From Saposhnikovia divaricata (taxonomy: Eukaryota; Streptophyta; Magnoliopsida; Apiales; Apiaceae): 64,000 bases of DNA. The stretch lies in NCBI GenBank assembly GCA_036435485.1, contig CM071600.1:58711546-58775545 (forward strand), written 5' to 3'. The translations under genes and the position numbers were made by a program. Below, piece by piece: positions 30,101-41,499 of the stretch; the stretch's first letter is position 1; each line of letters begins with the position of its first letter. The notes under the pieces are model-generated. The model worked only from the letters and a program-made list of their open reading frames with translations, searched no databases and was not told the origin of the DNA.

Positions 30101-33100
30101 ATAGATAATATATGAGAAGGGAAGAGAGAGTATACAGCTACTCCTTCAGTAATGCTATAAAAATGATTTACCGCAAATAAAAAACTATGTCACACTTAAG
30201 CAATATAAACCGAAAGTTATCTTAAAATCACGCTTACGTTTGCGTTATGTTACGCAGCCGTTGGTTGCCATTTAGAAAAAAAATTAAAAATGAACGAAAC
30301 ACACAGTATTAAGAAGTCACGTACACTTGGAAACTTAAACACTATCTGCAGAATCAAAGTGCCCATGACATGCATCTTTGCATCATTTGGCCAGTTCCAG
30401 TTGGATTTATCTCGACAGAAGAAGTAATTGTCAAGAAACAGAATCCGAGGAACAATGTACCTAGCAGACTCATTAGCAAGGCTAACGGCAGCAGCAAGGG
30501 CCTGACAACACTGCCAAAAAAGTGATAAATATGACAGGATAATTAGATAAACTGAAATCTATACAGAAGAAAGTCATCTTCTTAAAGGTTCAATAGTTAT
30601 GAGGCTGCGCTGCTACTAAGAATGAGAATATAAGCTAACTAATCAGTAAACTTGAATGGATTACGAACCTTAGTTTCGTGGCTATGAAGTCTTTGACCTG
30701 TAGCAATGATAGAAGCAACAACTCCAGGCCTACCCACCTCGAATAAATCCTTGAACTTTGTACCAAGTTCCTCCCAGATCAAGTCCATCTTAAAGGCAAA
30801 ACACGGAAAAAAGAATGTTATAAGTTAAAGCATTAAATATTGAGACACACAGACACACGTCGAAGAACATAGGTCAGTAACCAAAAATCAAGTTAATATG
30901 TGCATTAACAAACAAAAGTACCCGCAAAAATAAATTGATTCTAAAAAAGGTTGGTTAGATAATAATGTACTGCACAACATGGCTATATGCGGTAAAAGTT
31001 ACAGCACATACATGATCATTGCACTTGGCATGTGAAATCAATGATTGGACAACAAAGTTCCCACAATGATGAGATGACAGGTCAAATGTAGAGTTTTTAA
31101 AGACTTTTGCCAATAGTTCATTGTACACTGTTTCAGGAGCAACTTCCACGATAACCTGCATATTTTAGTATATACATTAGACAAAAGTCGAAACTGAGAG
31201 AAAGTGTATCTACGTTTAGACTAATACAAACAGGTACACAATCAGAACATTGCTCAAAAAATTGTTCCACAGGAAATATTATGTCTTCACCTCCATTAAA
31301 TGGCTGAATGCAGATTCTTTCATCAAACTCAAAAGGTTGTGCACTGCACTATCTTCTATTAGCTTCCCTTCCTGAACATTCTCCATGCTGCAGCCGAGAA
31401 GAATTGGAATTACATGCAACAACTCTTCTTCATTTCCACTTAACATCTTTAAGGCAGTCTGCTATCAAGTAAATGTAACCTATCAAAACGCTTCAACTTG
31501 ACATTCTTATCGACTTGAATTTTGGCACCCAAAAAATTTGTGCATAGCGAGAGTTCAAGACTGAAATGTATGGTCAAATATGTAACAGATTTGAAAAATG
31601 TGCCGAAACTACATAAGATCATTTCATTTCTTTCAATATATTTATATACATTGATGTATTCGAAAGTTGGATTTGTAACTATGATATAAAAAAATTTAAA
31701 CTATAATTATTCAAACACGCATTCTGCATGTCTTGAGTCTATAAGGATACCTTGACAGGATCAGATGAAGTAAAACCTACGACCCAGATAGGCACATATG
31801 CCTACACATGACTCAGAACAGATAGGCACATAAGCCTACACACGACTTGGACAGGTACTAACATCTCTGCCTGCGTCTCTTGGAGAGAGAAAAATTTAAG
31901 CATGGTAGATAAGGCCAATGGGCAAAAAATCTAAACTAGTTTATAAAAAGAAATTAAACACAAAAATATCCTGCCTAACTCTGGAAAAACAGAAAGTATA
32001 ACAACAGCACCAGTAAACTTTTCTTGGAAGTACTTGGCAGAAAAAGAAGATGCTTCAAGTAGCAGAACAACATGCCTGTAAAACCAAACTGCTATATTGA
32101 TCAACTTGGAGTGTCGTAATGTCTTCCCTGGCAGCATTTAACATCTCTTTTACAAGATATATCAACAAATTGGGAAATCCTTGAGATTGTAGTTGTGACA
32201 CATTCCTGTCGGAGTGAGACGGCTTTAAGTTCAAACGTTCTGCCAGAACAACAGACGACTTTTTGCCATGGGATTCTGCGGAATCTATTGGCACCCCTTT
32301 ACAAAGACAGAGAAGACTCCGAAGAACATGCGATCCATAACAATCACACATGACATCAACAGGACTGAGCACAATAGCCTAAGAAGAAAAGGTGGAAAAT
32401 AATGAATCTTTTCAATAGCAACAGACATCCTACATCTTTCCTAGATCAAAGGTTATCCAATCTGCAATTTCTACTTTCGATTCTTCTAAAGTAATTTTAA
32501 AGCCAAAATATTAAATTAATGATCCAATACCACAATTTCCTTGTACAACACGTACCTGACAAATTGAAGTTACAGTATCCTCAATAAGCGAGTAATTCTC
32601 AGTATCCTGAAGATGCATAGCTAAAGCCTTAAGAGCGGACTCAGCTACATGAGAGCCAGATTTGTCCATAGCAATACGTGGGAAATCCTTTGAACATCCA
32701 TGAAGAAAGCTGCAAAGATGATCTAGAGAACAGCCTTCAACGAGGGCTTGCAGGGTATGACTTAAAATATAATCAGTGGCAAGTTCTACTTCTTTCCCTC
32801 TTGCTTCTTCTAAGGCATTCCCACATATGCCAGCCCGTTCCTCATAGTCAATCTCGGTACCTTCAATGACATTTGAAATTTCCGAAAAGTATTTGGACAC
32901 TTCAGGATCGACCTGTTTCCTAGAATGAAAATTCAGAAGAAAATAACATAATGTTAGTGTCTTCCTGAGAAAAAAGTTAGCTAATTATGCACCACTCGGT
33001 TAGAGAAATGAAATGAGAGGAAATCAAATGAATGCCCTATTCCTCTTCTGTTCACTTTATTCATAAACCTTGTCATAAAAATAAAACTGCACTTTTTTCC

Positions 33101-33559
33101 ACTCATTCTGAAGTTTGGCACAAAAATAACATAATGCCCTATTCTGAAGTTTGGCCCTGTTTTTTTTCATAAACCTTGTCATAAAAATAAAAAGTGCAGT
33201 TTTATTCTGAAGGGCACCACTCGTAAGTCAAAAAGAAGGAATATTACCATCTGGAAAAGTCAAAATCAGAAGGGTGCCATTGAGAATATCCCTAATTTTT
33301 ATTCCGTTCCTTCCTACCGAACGAAGCATCAATATATCATATTATAGAGTACAAAATTAACTATAAAAAACCTGATGAATGACGTCTGCGGCTCAAAGTC
33401 TTGTTGATGCCTCGAGAACTTCTTAGAATTAAATGTATCATCATACCCACCATCATAATCTTTCCGAGAAGAATAATCCCCACCTCCTTTCTTATTCCCC
33501 TTTTTGTTCATGCCTCTTTTTTTCCCCCCATGATTATGTGAACCATATTCCCCAGCCAT
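27113..33559 (-). CDS. APUM23: Pumilio homolog 23 / NOP9-type pre-rRNA processing protein (10 exons)
   Basis: Exons on the minus strand: 33559-33372, 32919-32556, 32378-32076, 31458-31291, 31155-31012, 30788-30669, 30510-30325, 29714-29566, 28699-28517 and 27563-27113. They total 2256 nt, giving 751 aa, close to the Arabidopsis APUM23 length. Typical stretches are VDPEVSKYFSEISN, ATDYILSHTLQ, DKSGSHVAESALKALA, CYGSHVLRSLLCLCKG, VDQYSSLVLQ, CGNFVVQSLISHAK, GGARVIEAFL and GAFTVEKCFS, which are successive Puf repeats. Both ends are Lys-rich nuclear/nucleolar signals. The family binds 18S pre-rRNA and acts in small-subunit maturation. The start is the ATG at 33559; an upstream in-frame GTG was not used. 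Intron 3 uses a GC donor. Confidence 0.92.
32074..32079 (-). other. Non-canonical GC splice donor, intron 3 of APUM23
   Basis: The exon ends TTACAG and the intron begins GCATGT. The next exon starts after GATAGCAG at 31458 and restores the conserved order LVLQ then TALKML. No GT at a frame-compatible position fits as well. GC-AG introns make up roughly one percent of plant introns. Confidence 0.7.
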
Positions 33560-34135
33560 CACGTAGCACTAGTTCAAACGACAATATTCACTATCCAATA
33601 CGCAAATGCTTTAAACCTACAAAGAATTCTCCGCGTATTCCTTCAAAAATAAGCACAACTTGGCTGTTTCGTATAAACTCGTAACGAAAACAACTTCAAA
33701 TTCCAACAGTATATCATCAAAATTAAAATGTGACACATAAAAGCACTATACAGATGGTGTTACAGTACTGAAATTCTACAAAGCAAGCAAATGGAAAATG
33801 AAACTATATATCACAACTGAACCAACAGAAACAAACTTAATTTTTAAAATATAAGAAGAGCTTACAAATAATAATTAACTTGAAATTAATATAAATTTAA
33901 AAGCAAAGAAGCAGCAACAGTTCAATTAGTGACCTCATTAGCCACAGCAGAAATACAGAATATGCATAAATAAAGTACTTAATAATACAAGCATATGCGG
34001 CACACATATAAAGATATGAATTGTTGCTTACAAGTTTGTGGTGATGCTTATATCTCTATTTCCGGCCGGCAATTTGTATCCGGCAGCCTCTCTTCTCTCT
34101 GGTTTGATCTTCAACAAGATACCAGCCGGAAAGTC

Positions 34136-34182
34136 AAAACCCTGCAATTTTACTTAAACCCAATTGGGCTTCGATTTGGGCC
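34136..34182 (-). promoter_or_regulatory. Telo-box-like and site II motifs upstream of APUM23
   Basis: AAAACCCTG (34136-34144) resembles the telo-box AAACCCTA, and TGGGCT (34165-34170) and TGGGCC (34177-34182) are site II elements (TGGGCY). This pairing is typical of plant ribosome-biogenesis and ribosomal-protein promoters and agrees with the NOP9-type product. A GTAAG at about 34030 on the minus strand could be the donor of a 5' UTR intron. Confidence 0.6.
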
Positions 34183-34289
34183 TGTTGCGTTTTAATCTTA
34201 GTTGGATGTAACATTGGTTTATCTATTTGAAGTCCTGGGACTGCCTAATGTTTTCACCCATGGACCGGAGACTGGACCCTAATGTACAT

Positions 34290-34600
34290 GCTAGCTCCAA
34301 GGGTGAAATGTAAAATTGTTAGCTAAAATGATTATCTATATTAAATATGTAAAATTTTAGCTAAGAGGAGGTATATGTACTCCAATGGGGTTATCTATAA
34401 TTATAATTATGTAAAATTATACATAAGAGGTTTATGGGTTCATCAAATATAGAAGACCAAATATGATTATCTATATTTTTTGCTAAGGGGAAAGAAGGTT
34501 GGAGTACCTCAATTTATAGATATTATCTAAAAGGTGCCACATAGATGCCACTTAGATAATATAGCTAAGGGGTCTCTCCCCTTGGAGATGCTCTAACTCA
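34290..34600. mobile_element. Degenerate MITE-like element
   Basis: The two ends, CTAGCTCCAAGGG on the left and GAGCATCTCCAAGGGG on the right read on the minus strand, are loosely inverted. The interior is AT-rich with repeated TTATCTATA and AAAATT(G)TTAGCTAA blocks. The GAGCATCTCCA end is common in plant PIF/Harbinger-type MITEs. The remaining DNA to 34876 is AT-rich with no feature recognised. Confidence 0.4.
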
Positions 34601-34881
34601 TCCAGTTTTTCTAATCACGGTATTTTAGAAAATAAAAATTATAAATATAATAAAAATACTGATAAATTAAATAATTGTATATTAAAAATATATATTTGTG
34701 AAAAAAAATAGTATTAATAAAATAAAATCTTGTTTTTATATATTATAATAAAAACATTCAAAAATTGATTCAATTGGATATTCTTATATAAGTAAGTATT
34801 ATGTTTAGTCTTACATTAATGAACTTACCAAAAATGAAATATCAATTCAATTTTTTACTAATAATCCTATCATATCATAAA

Positions 34882-36167
34882 TGTTGAGTATTGAATACAG
34901 TAAAAGAATACAGAGGGGGGTGAATGGATTCTTGAACTTTTCTTTGTTCTTGAATCTTTGCAACAAGATATGTGTTTAATGTGTGAGATATGTAAGTGCA
35001 GATAACAAAGACAAACACAACACAATATCACTTTAATCTAATATTTTATTAGATAAAGATTTTGCTACAATCTGTGAATACAAATGGTAGTATTCTCAGC
35101 TTCGTTTTTCTTAGAGAGATATTTCTTGTGATGTATCTTGAAAAACTTCTCTGCTAAGGAAGTGAGGCTGTATCCTTATAGACATGGATACACCTACTTA
35201 CTACAAATAAGGTAGGTAAAACAAACTACTTTTCAGTATGTCTATCTCATTTGAGTAAGAGTCCAAACGGCTACAGATTTGACTTTGCAAAGCCTGTTCA
35301 GATCCACTTCTTTAGCTCCTTGTCCCTTTGTCTTATCTCTCCAAACTTCTTTGTAGGCTTTCCAATCTGCTTTATAGTACATAGTCAAATAAAGCGTCTT
35401 GGCTTGTTGCAGGTTTCCGACTTGTACAATTCTTCAGTATTTTGTCTCCAAGAATGTATTCGAGAAGTGGCTAAGTGATTAATTCGAGAACTCGAATTGA
35501 CTTAATCGATAACTCTGAGTTCTCGAATAGTGTTATATTGACATATCGAATTACTTCTCGAATAGCTCTTTTCTCTGGGACTCCTTGAGATATCAAATAG
35601 AGCATTTTGACATATCGAATCCCTGAGATGTCGAATAGCTTCTTTAGTCCTTGAGATATCGAATAGATCATTGACTTGTTGACTCTTAGAGAACTCGAAT
35701 GATGCTTTGACTTGTTGACTCCATGAGTTCTCGAATAGAGTAATAGACATATCGAATCTCTGAGATATCGAATGAGATATCGAACAGTGTATTCAGAGAT
35801 ATCGAATAGTGTCTTCTGAGATATCGAATCTCTGACTTCTCGAATGCTAGACTTCTCGAATAGACAAATGTACTTCTCGAATTGGTACTTAGGCAAATTC
35901 TTCATTTCTTCAAATCCCAACTGTGATTATTTGGCAGTCTTTATCTCCTTGCTTGAGGCATGAACCTTGGAACTTCTTTCAAGCATTATTCTTGACTTTA
36001 TAAGTACAGTAACACAACTAGAATTTGATGCCTACTACAAGTACAGAACAAATAGAAACTCTACAACTAGAGGTTCCCTCAGTTAAGAGGTCATGTAGGT
36101 AATGCATAGCATTACACATACTTAGGCTTATTATTAGATGTATTCAGGCATGCCTCTGTGACTAACA
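34882..36167 (-). repeat. 3' LTR of the SIRE-type element
   Basis: Starts TGTTGAG and ends CTAACA as written on the plus strand; 1286 bp. On the element strand U3 holds about twenty TCGAA-type motifs (35459-35882), eight of which are TTCnnGAA. A TATAAGG box follows at 35174-35180. A 149-aa open frame across the motif cluster is repeat translation, not a gene. Confidence 0.95.
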
Positions 36168-36180
36168 ATCTCCCCCAAAT
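36168..36180 (-). other. Polypurine tract
   Basis: The minus strand reads ATTTGGGGGAGAT immediately before the 3' LTR, the primer for plus-strand DNA synthesis. It confirms the element's orientation. Confidence 0.85.
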
Positions 36181-36326
36181 TGTGAGTAAGACCCTTAGTC
36201 ACAATTTCATGTCTGATAACAAGCCTAACATACATAAAGATGAAACTTGACAGTACATGTATGAATTTTGATTAGCAATGTGGATAGAACTACAGGGTGA
36301 GTAATCTTACAGCCTATGATGAAGTA

Positions 36327-38666
36327 CTAACCATTGTCATTTGTTTCCCTTTCCATAGCTTTGGCTTGCAAATCATCATATGCTTTCTGTCTTCTTTCTT
36401 TCTCCTTCCTTGTATTCTCATCCATAGCTTTTATTATTTCTGCCATAGCATCCAATTCTTCAAGCAAAATTGAGTCTTTGAAATCTTCAAGTACTGGTTT
36501 CAGAATGTTTGCAGGATAGTGGTTGAGTAGATTCATTCTGATGTGGACCTGATCCCCATTTCTCCTCCTATACTTCACCACATAGGGGTTAAACTGAACT
36601 CTACACAATCCCTTTGCCCTTAGCTTTTCTGCTTCAATCTCCAGTCTCTCAATTTCTTTCTCCCTTGCTAGCCATTTCTCAAGACACTCTTTTCTGATTT
36701 TCTCCTTATGATCTCTCTTCATCTTCACAAAATCAATTAGCTCCAGCTTCCATACTCTTTCCACTTTATCTTCTAAGCTCAACAATGCAATGATTCTTTC
36801 TATGTCATGTAGTTTGCCCCAGTGTTGACATCCTCCTTGTTTGAATTTCTCCTCCCTTCCATCAGTATATTTGATCTCAAGGCAGTTATCAACAATGGCA
36901 ACATGATAGATTCTTTGAGCTTGTAAGAATTGCAATTGGTCTTCATCAAAATCTTCATCTAGTGGTTGGAGTTTTAAGCCTGGATAGATTGTCAGAGTCC
37001 TTGACTTTGATAGCTTTGGTTTCCTTGCAGCTTGTTTGAATTTGATCCTTTTGACATGGTTGCCTGGCAGTAGCATGTGACCTTTGTTTGTGGACCATTG
37101 TAGTATTCCATTAGCAGTATGCTTTTTGAAATGTACAGATGGTTTCCTGACTTGAATCTTCTTCTCTTCTTGAGGTGGTAAAACAGTTGCAGAAGCCATG
37201 GGATTAGATTTTGGTAGGTCATTACTAACAGCATTCACCCTAGACTTAGAGTCTTGTGTTGTGGTGAGATTACTGCTAGCAATGCCTAAGGCTTGCTGTT
37301 TTCCATTCTTTCTCTCATAGACTTTGCCTTGGTCATCATCCTTCTTATCTTTGCTGTCTTTCTTCTTCTTCTTCTTCTTATCCTCATCCCCATTATCACT
37401 CCTGTGATGACTTCTCCTCCCATCACTCTTGTCTTCATCTTCATCATCCTTATTCCTCCTTGGCTTGGCCATTTCTGGAATTACACTAGTTGCAATGTAT
37501 GATCTGAGAATGTGCAGTGCCTCTATCTCTTCAGCAGTACTTGTCCCCTTCTTCTTTTACAGTAGATCAATGATGGCAATAATGAGTCTGTGATTTCGAG
37601 AAGTGAGATCATTGGGAATGACCAATTGTTTAATCTGTTCAATTCTGGTGCCAGACTGATAGATGATGGTCCATGGCTTCTTAATCACTTCTGGCAGCCT
37701 TGAAGGTTGGCCATTCCTCAAGTCATCATACAGACTCTTATTGTTTTCATTTACATTCCTCTTCTCTATGAGCTCTATTAGTGCATCTATCTCTGAATGT
37801 TTCAAGGCATGTAGAGTTTTGTAGGTTAGATGCCAGATTCTGGATTTTGCTACCATCATTACTTCCTTGAGCCATGAGCTATCAACTTTTCTAGGTACCA
37901 CAGTGAAGTAATCGATCTGATCCTTCAAGCTCCTTAGATACAATTGAGTGTCACCAGCCTGTTCTCTTGAGACTTTCAGAAACTCCAAGAATGCATCATC
38001 ATGATAAACATTTGAGTTTGCAATTTCTTGTAGCTTGTCCTCAGTGACCACCTTCACTTCTACAGGCTTGGCACTTTTAGATATGGAGAGTGAAGGTTTA
38101 TCAGATGGCATACTCCCTGCAACCACTGTGGTTGTGATAGTTTGCTTTTGACCACTGGAAGTAGTGATGTGCACAGTTGGTAGAGTGACAACTGGCAGAG
38201 AAGTAGGAGGCTCATCAACTTTGTCTTTTCCTTTGCCAGGCACATGAATTAGAGATATTGAAGTTCTTTGATGAGCACCTTCAGTGATTTTGATGCCCTT
38301 TACAGGTGGTTTCTCCCCCTTTGTATTTGAGTTCCTTGATGTCCTCTTCTCCCCCTTAGGCTTGTTGTCAGGCACAGAGGCTGCAGTATTGACCTTTGGG
38401 GTTGAAGATTCTTCAGGTAGAGGGAGACCCATGTGCTTCATCATTGCAGACAACATTGATTGTTGATGCAGAAGAACATCAGCTGTGGTGGTGGCTTGAG
38501 TGTTCAACTGCTCAGTTAGAGTTTGTACCTTGTCTGTAAGATGAGCATTGGACTGAGTGAGAGTAACTACCTCCTTTTCAAGTGCATCTACCTTACTGAA
38601 TAATGCATTAGATTTGAAGCCAGACAGGTATTGTTCTTTAAGATATTGAAGTTCTTTGATGAGCAC
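36327..38666 (-). pseudogene. C-terminal part of the SIRE env-like ORF (two in-frame segments)
   Basis: Two open segments lie in the same frame: 37557-38666, and 36327-37472 starting at a Met (MAKPRRNKDDEDEDK). They are joined by 84 nt of open sequence and one TAA at 37557-37559. The first segment is Ser/Thr/Lys-rich with a coiled coil. The second has an acidic/Lys-rich head and a basic helical region (EKIRKECLEKWLAREKEIE). I infer that they were once the downstream part of the ORF at 38848-41499, separated by a tandem duplication and stops. No transmembrane segment is obvious, so env-like is a positional label. Confidence 0.7.
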
Positions 38667-39028
38667 CTTCAGTGATTTTGATGCCCTTTACAGGTGGTTT
38701 CTCCCCCTTTGTATTTGAGTTCCTTGATGTCTTCTTCTCCCCCTTAGGCTTGTTGTCAGGCACAGAGGCTGCAGTATTGACCTTTGGGGTTGAAGATTCT
38801 TCAGGTAGAGGGAGACCCATGTGCTTCATCATTGCAGACAAAATTGATTATTGATGCAGAAGAACATCAGCTGTGGTGGTGGCTTGAGTGTTCAACTGCT
38901 CAGTTAGAGTTTGTACCTTGTCTGTAAGATGAGCATTGGACTGAGTGAGAGTAGCTATCTCCTTTTCAAGTGCATCTACCTTACTGAATAATGCATTAGA
39001 TTTGAAGCCAGACAGGGATTGTTCTTTA
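38253..39028 (-). repeat. 388-bp tandem duplication inside the env-like ORF
   Basis: 38253-38640 and 38641-39028 are nearly identical, starting AGATATTGAAGTTCTTTGAT and AGATATTGAAGTTCTTTGAT respectively. 388 is not a multiple of three, so the duplication shifts the frame. The upstream copy in reading order also has CAA changed to TAA. A 67-aa open piece (38638-38841) is the duplicated remnant. Confidence 0.92.
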
Positions 39029-41499
39029 AGTCTCTGCACTTCAAATCTAGACAGCTCATGCACAGGAACCTCAGTTACCAGCTTGTCTCCATATTGATTT
39101 GAAAAGAGTGTCCTAAGTATGGCATTGGCGTCTGTAGTCTGGTCAGATAGAATTTGAAATTTGCTTCCTAGACCTGTGACTGTATCTTTAAGTAGAGCTA
39201 GACTATTATCCATCTTGGTGCAGGTGGTGTTGCAGTGTCTGAGATCTTTGACCACACTGTCTAGTTGAGGAAATTTGGCATCAAAGGCCCTCTTTATCTC
39301 TTCTACTGAAGTGGCTATCTTGTCACTCACTTTGTTGACTTCAGTTTTGACTCCCTTGCCAAGATAGTGTGCAGCCTTGAGGAAACCCTTGTAGGAATCA
39401 TTGACAGCTTCATACACTTCACTAGGGGACAGGGATTTTGCATTTGAACCCAGTGAAGTGATGTATTCCTCTCTAAGATATTGAAGTGCTTCACCGAGAG
39501 TTACATCATACTTTCCTTGCATCCAGGCATCTACATTGCCATCTCTCTCAGCATCATCAATAATCTTGGCCTTCTGCATCTCCACATCATCCCTATGGCA
39601 TAGTAGGATGGCTTCATAATTTGGATTTGAGATGTCGAAGGTGACAAGGTTCTGGGCTATTTTGACAAACTCAGGAATCTGATCCACAACATAGCTTTGG
39701 AGAGCTTCAATGGACATTTGTGGTGGAACAGACCCTGATCCTGAAGCACTGTCATGTTGCACAGGCTTCAGCCATTGGGACAAAAAGTGGGAGCTAGAGC
39801 TAGGCAAGCTAGACTCCTCAGTTACAGATGCAACTTCTGTAACCGGATGAAAAGACTCTGCTACTGTTGTCTCCACAGAAGTGGGATGAGTTACAACAGT
39901 AGTTAACACAGGCACAGAGTCTCTAGTGAAAACTAGTGAATCCTCTGTGTTTGTGATGGTGTCATTAGGAGATGCCCCAGCATGCATTCCATGACCATCT
40001 AAATGTGGTACCTGGGTGGTGAGCAAGGTGTCATGCACCAAGTCACTTGAATCCACTGGCTCATCAAGAGAAAAGAATTCTTGATGATCAATGCCTTGCT
40101 CCTCAATTGCTTGAGTTGCAGGCTCCAAAGAAATATGAGTGGTAGATTCTGGAAGAGAAGTGTGTTGTAAATTAGATTTTGGCAACTCCCCCTGAGAGAT
40201 AGAGGGAGTTTCAATTATGATGTGCTCTCCACTCAGTGTTGTGCCAGCCTTATCACTCCCATGTGCTGACTCTGTACAAGTAGGTGCATTGGGGAGGATG
40301 CTTGATTCTATAGATGCACCCTGTTGAGAGGATACACCTAGTGAGCTGTTTGCCCCTGATTTTACAACTTCAGCCATTTGGGTGACTGAAGAGGTGGTTT
40401 TAGACTTCTTCTTCTTCTTTGGCCTTAGTAAGGGTGACTCAGGTTTCTCACTTGCTATGCCTAATTCTACAGCCAAGGCTGCTTCAGTTAAGATTTTTAG
40501 AGGTTCAGAAGCAACCTGTTTTCTCTTCTTTTTACTAACATCACCCTTTTGAGAGGATGATGCAGTTGTCTCTGTGTTTGGTAAAGTGTTTGGCTGAGAG
40601 GGTTGGTTAGCAGACCCTGGGTTAGCATTTTGCTCTACATGCTTGGGCCTAGCTAACTCAGATTTTGAGGCACATATTGGCATGTTGTGGGGGTAAGTCC
40701 TAAATAAACTCTCCATAAGGGGAGTTATTTTGAGCCTTACATCCACATCATTCCTAGTCTCCAAGCTACCAAAAATGAGTTTGGTCATGGATTTCGGATA
40801 GCCTATTCTATTTTTGTCTAACCCAGGCAATTCAATCAATTTAACATCTATGAAATTAAGTACAGATTGAATAAAGCGAGGGAAGAAAATTTCATTACCT
40901 CTCTTGGCTGAGTTCTTACCAAGTCTCCCATACAATTCTTGCATTATGATCAAACCAACATCAATCTTTCTCCCATATGCTAGAGCATATCCTATTTGTT
41001 GAACAGGTGTGCTGATTTGATCAAAGCTGGACTTCCTTGCTGTGAAGACTTGAAGAAGAGTGGCAAAGACATAGCTCCATTCCTTCCTCAAGTACTTCCT
41101 ATTCAAATTTCCAAGCTTGATTCTATCTGAGTAGTTGATAAAATCAAAGAAATCTTCCAATTCCTGATCAGTTGCTTGACTGTCATACACTCCTTGTTGT
41201 AACCCCAGTGCTTGATTCATATTTTCAGTAGTGATGGTGATTTCCTTGTCCTGAATCTTGCAATAAATTACGTATGAAGTTATTGCATTCTCTAGGGCCA
41301 CGACCTCCACAGTAGCAGTTCTCCAAAACTGTTCTAGTAAATCTAGATACAGAGTTGGGTTGGCTGAGAGTGCATCCTTGATGTATGATTCAGCCATCCA
41401 TCGAACGAAGCACTTAAAGTTTGCATTGGGTGCTTCAACATCGTTGGTTATTGCTATGAAATTGGTGTGGGTAGGAATTATGAGTTGGGTATTTGCCAT
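38848..41499 (-). CDS. SIRE env-like/additional ORF, N-terminal 883 aa
   Basis: Starts at an ATG 858 nt beyond the end of pol. The first 250 residues (RWMAESYIKDALSANPTLYLDLLEQFW... and QIGYALAYGRKIDVGLIIMQELYGRLG) resemble the widespread putative plant transposon protein domain found in products of such elements. The middle is low-complexity Ser/Thr with a basic patch (KKKRK). The C-terminal 250 residues are coiled coil (VNKVSDKIATSVEEIKRAF, LEKEIATLTQSNAHLTDKVQ). The ORF ends early at a stop inside the tandem duplication. The role of these proteins is unknown; a viral envelope function is not supported by any membrane anchor I can see. Confidence 0.8.
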   Translation of the reverse strand: MANTQLIIPTHTNFIAITNDVEAPNANFKCFVRWMAESYIKDALSANPTLYLDLLEQFWRTATVEVVALENAITSYVIYCKIQDKEITITTENMNQALGLQQGVYDSQATDQELEDFFDFINYSDRIKLGNLNRKYLRKEWSYVFATLLQVFTARKSSFDQISTPVQQIGYALAYGRKIDVGLIIMQELYGRLGKNSAKRGNEIFFPRFIQSVLNFIDVKLIELPGLDKNRIGYPKSMTKLIFGSLETRNDVDVRLKITPLMESLFRTYPHNMPICASKSELARPKHVEQNANPGSANQPSQPNTLPNTETTASSSQKGDVSKKKRKQVASEPLKILTEAALAVELGIASEKPESPLLRPKKKKKSKTTSSVTQMAEVVKSGANSSLGVSSQQGASIESSILPNAPTCTESAHGSDKAGTTLSGEHIIIETPSISQGELPKSNLQHTSLPESTTHISLEPATQAIEEQGIDHQEFFSLDEPVDSSDLVHDTLLTTQVPHLDGHGMHAGASPNDTITNTEDSLVFTRDSVPVLTTVVTHPTSVETTVAESFHPVTEVASVTEESSLPSSSSHFLSQWLKPVQHDSASGSGSVPPQMSIEALQSYVVDQIPEFVKIAQNLVTFDISNPNYEAILLCHRDDVEMQKAKIIDDAERDGNVDAWMQGKYDVTLGEALQYLREEYITSLGSNAKSLSPSEVYEAVNDSYKGFLKAAHYLGKGVKTEVNKVSDKIATSVEEIKRAFDAKFPQLDSVVKDLRHCNTTCTKMDNSLALLKDTVTGLGSKFQILSDQTTDANAILRTLFSNQYGDKLVTEVPVHELSRFEVQRLKEQSLSGFKSNALFSKVDALEKEIATLTQSNAHLTDKVQTLTEQLNTQATTTADVLLHQ

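Noticed and set aside
35471..35920. 149-aa and 82-aa open frames in both LTRs (also 48556-49005)
   Set aside because: They cover the repeated TCGAA motif cluster in U3; the residue pattern is the motif repeated, with no domain.
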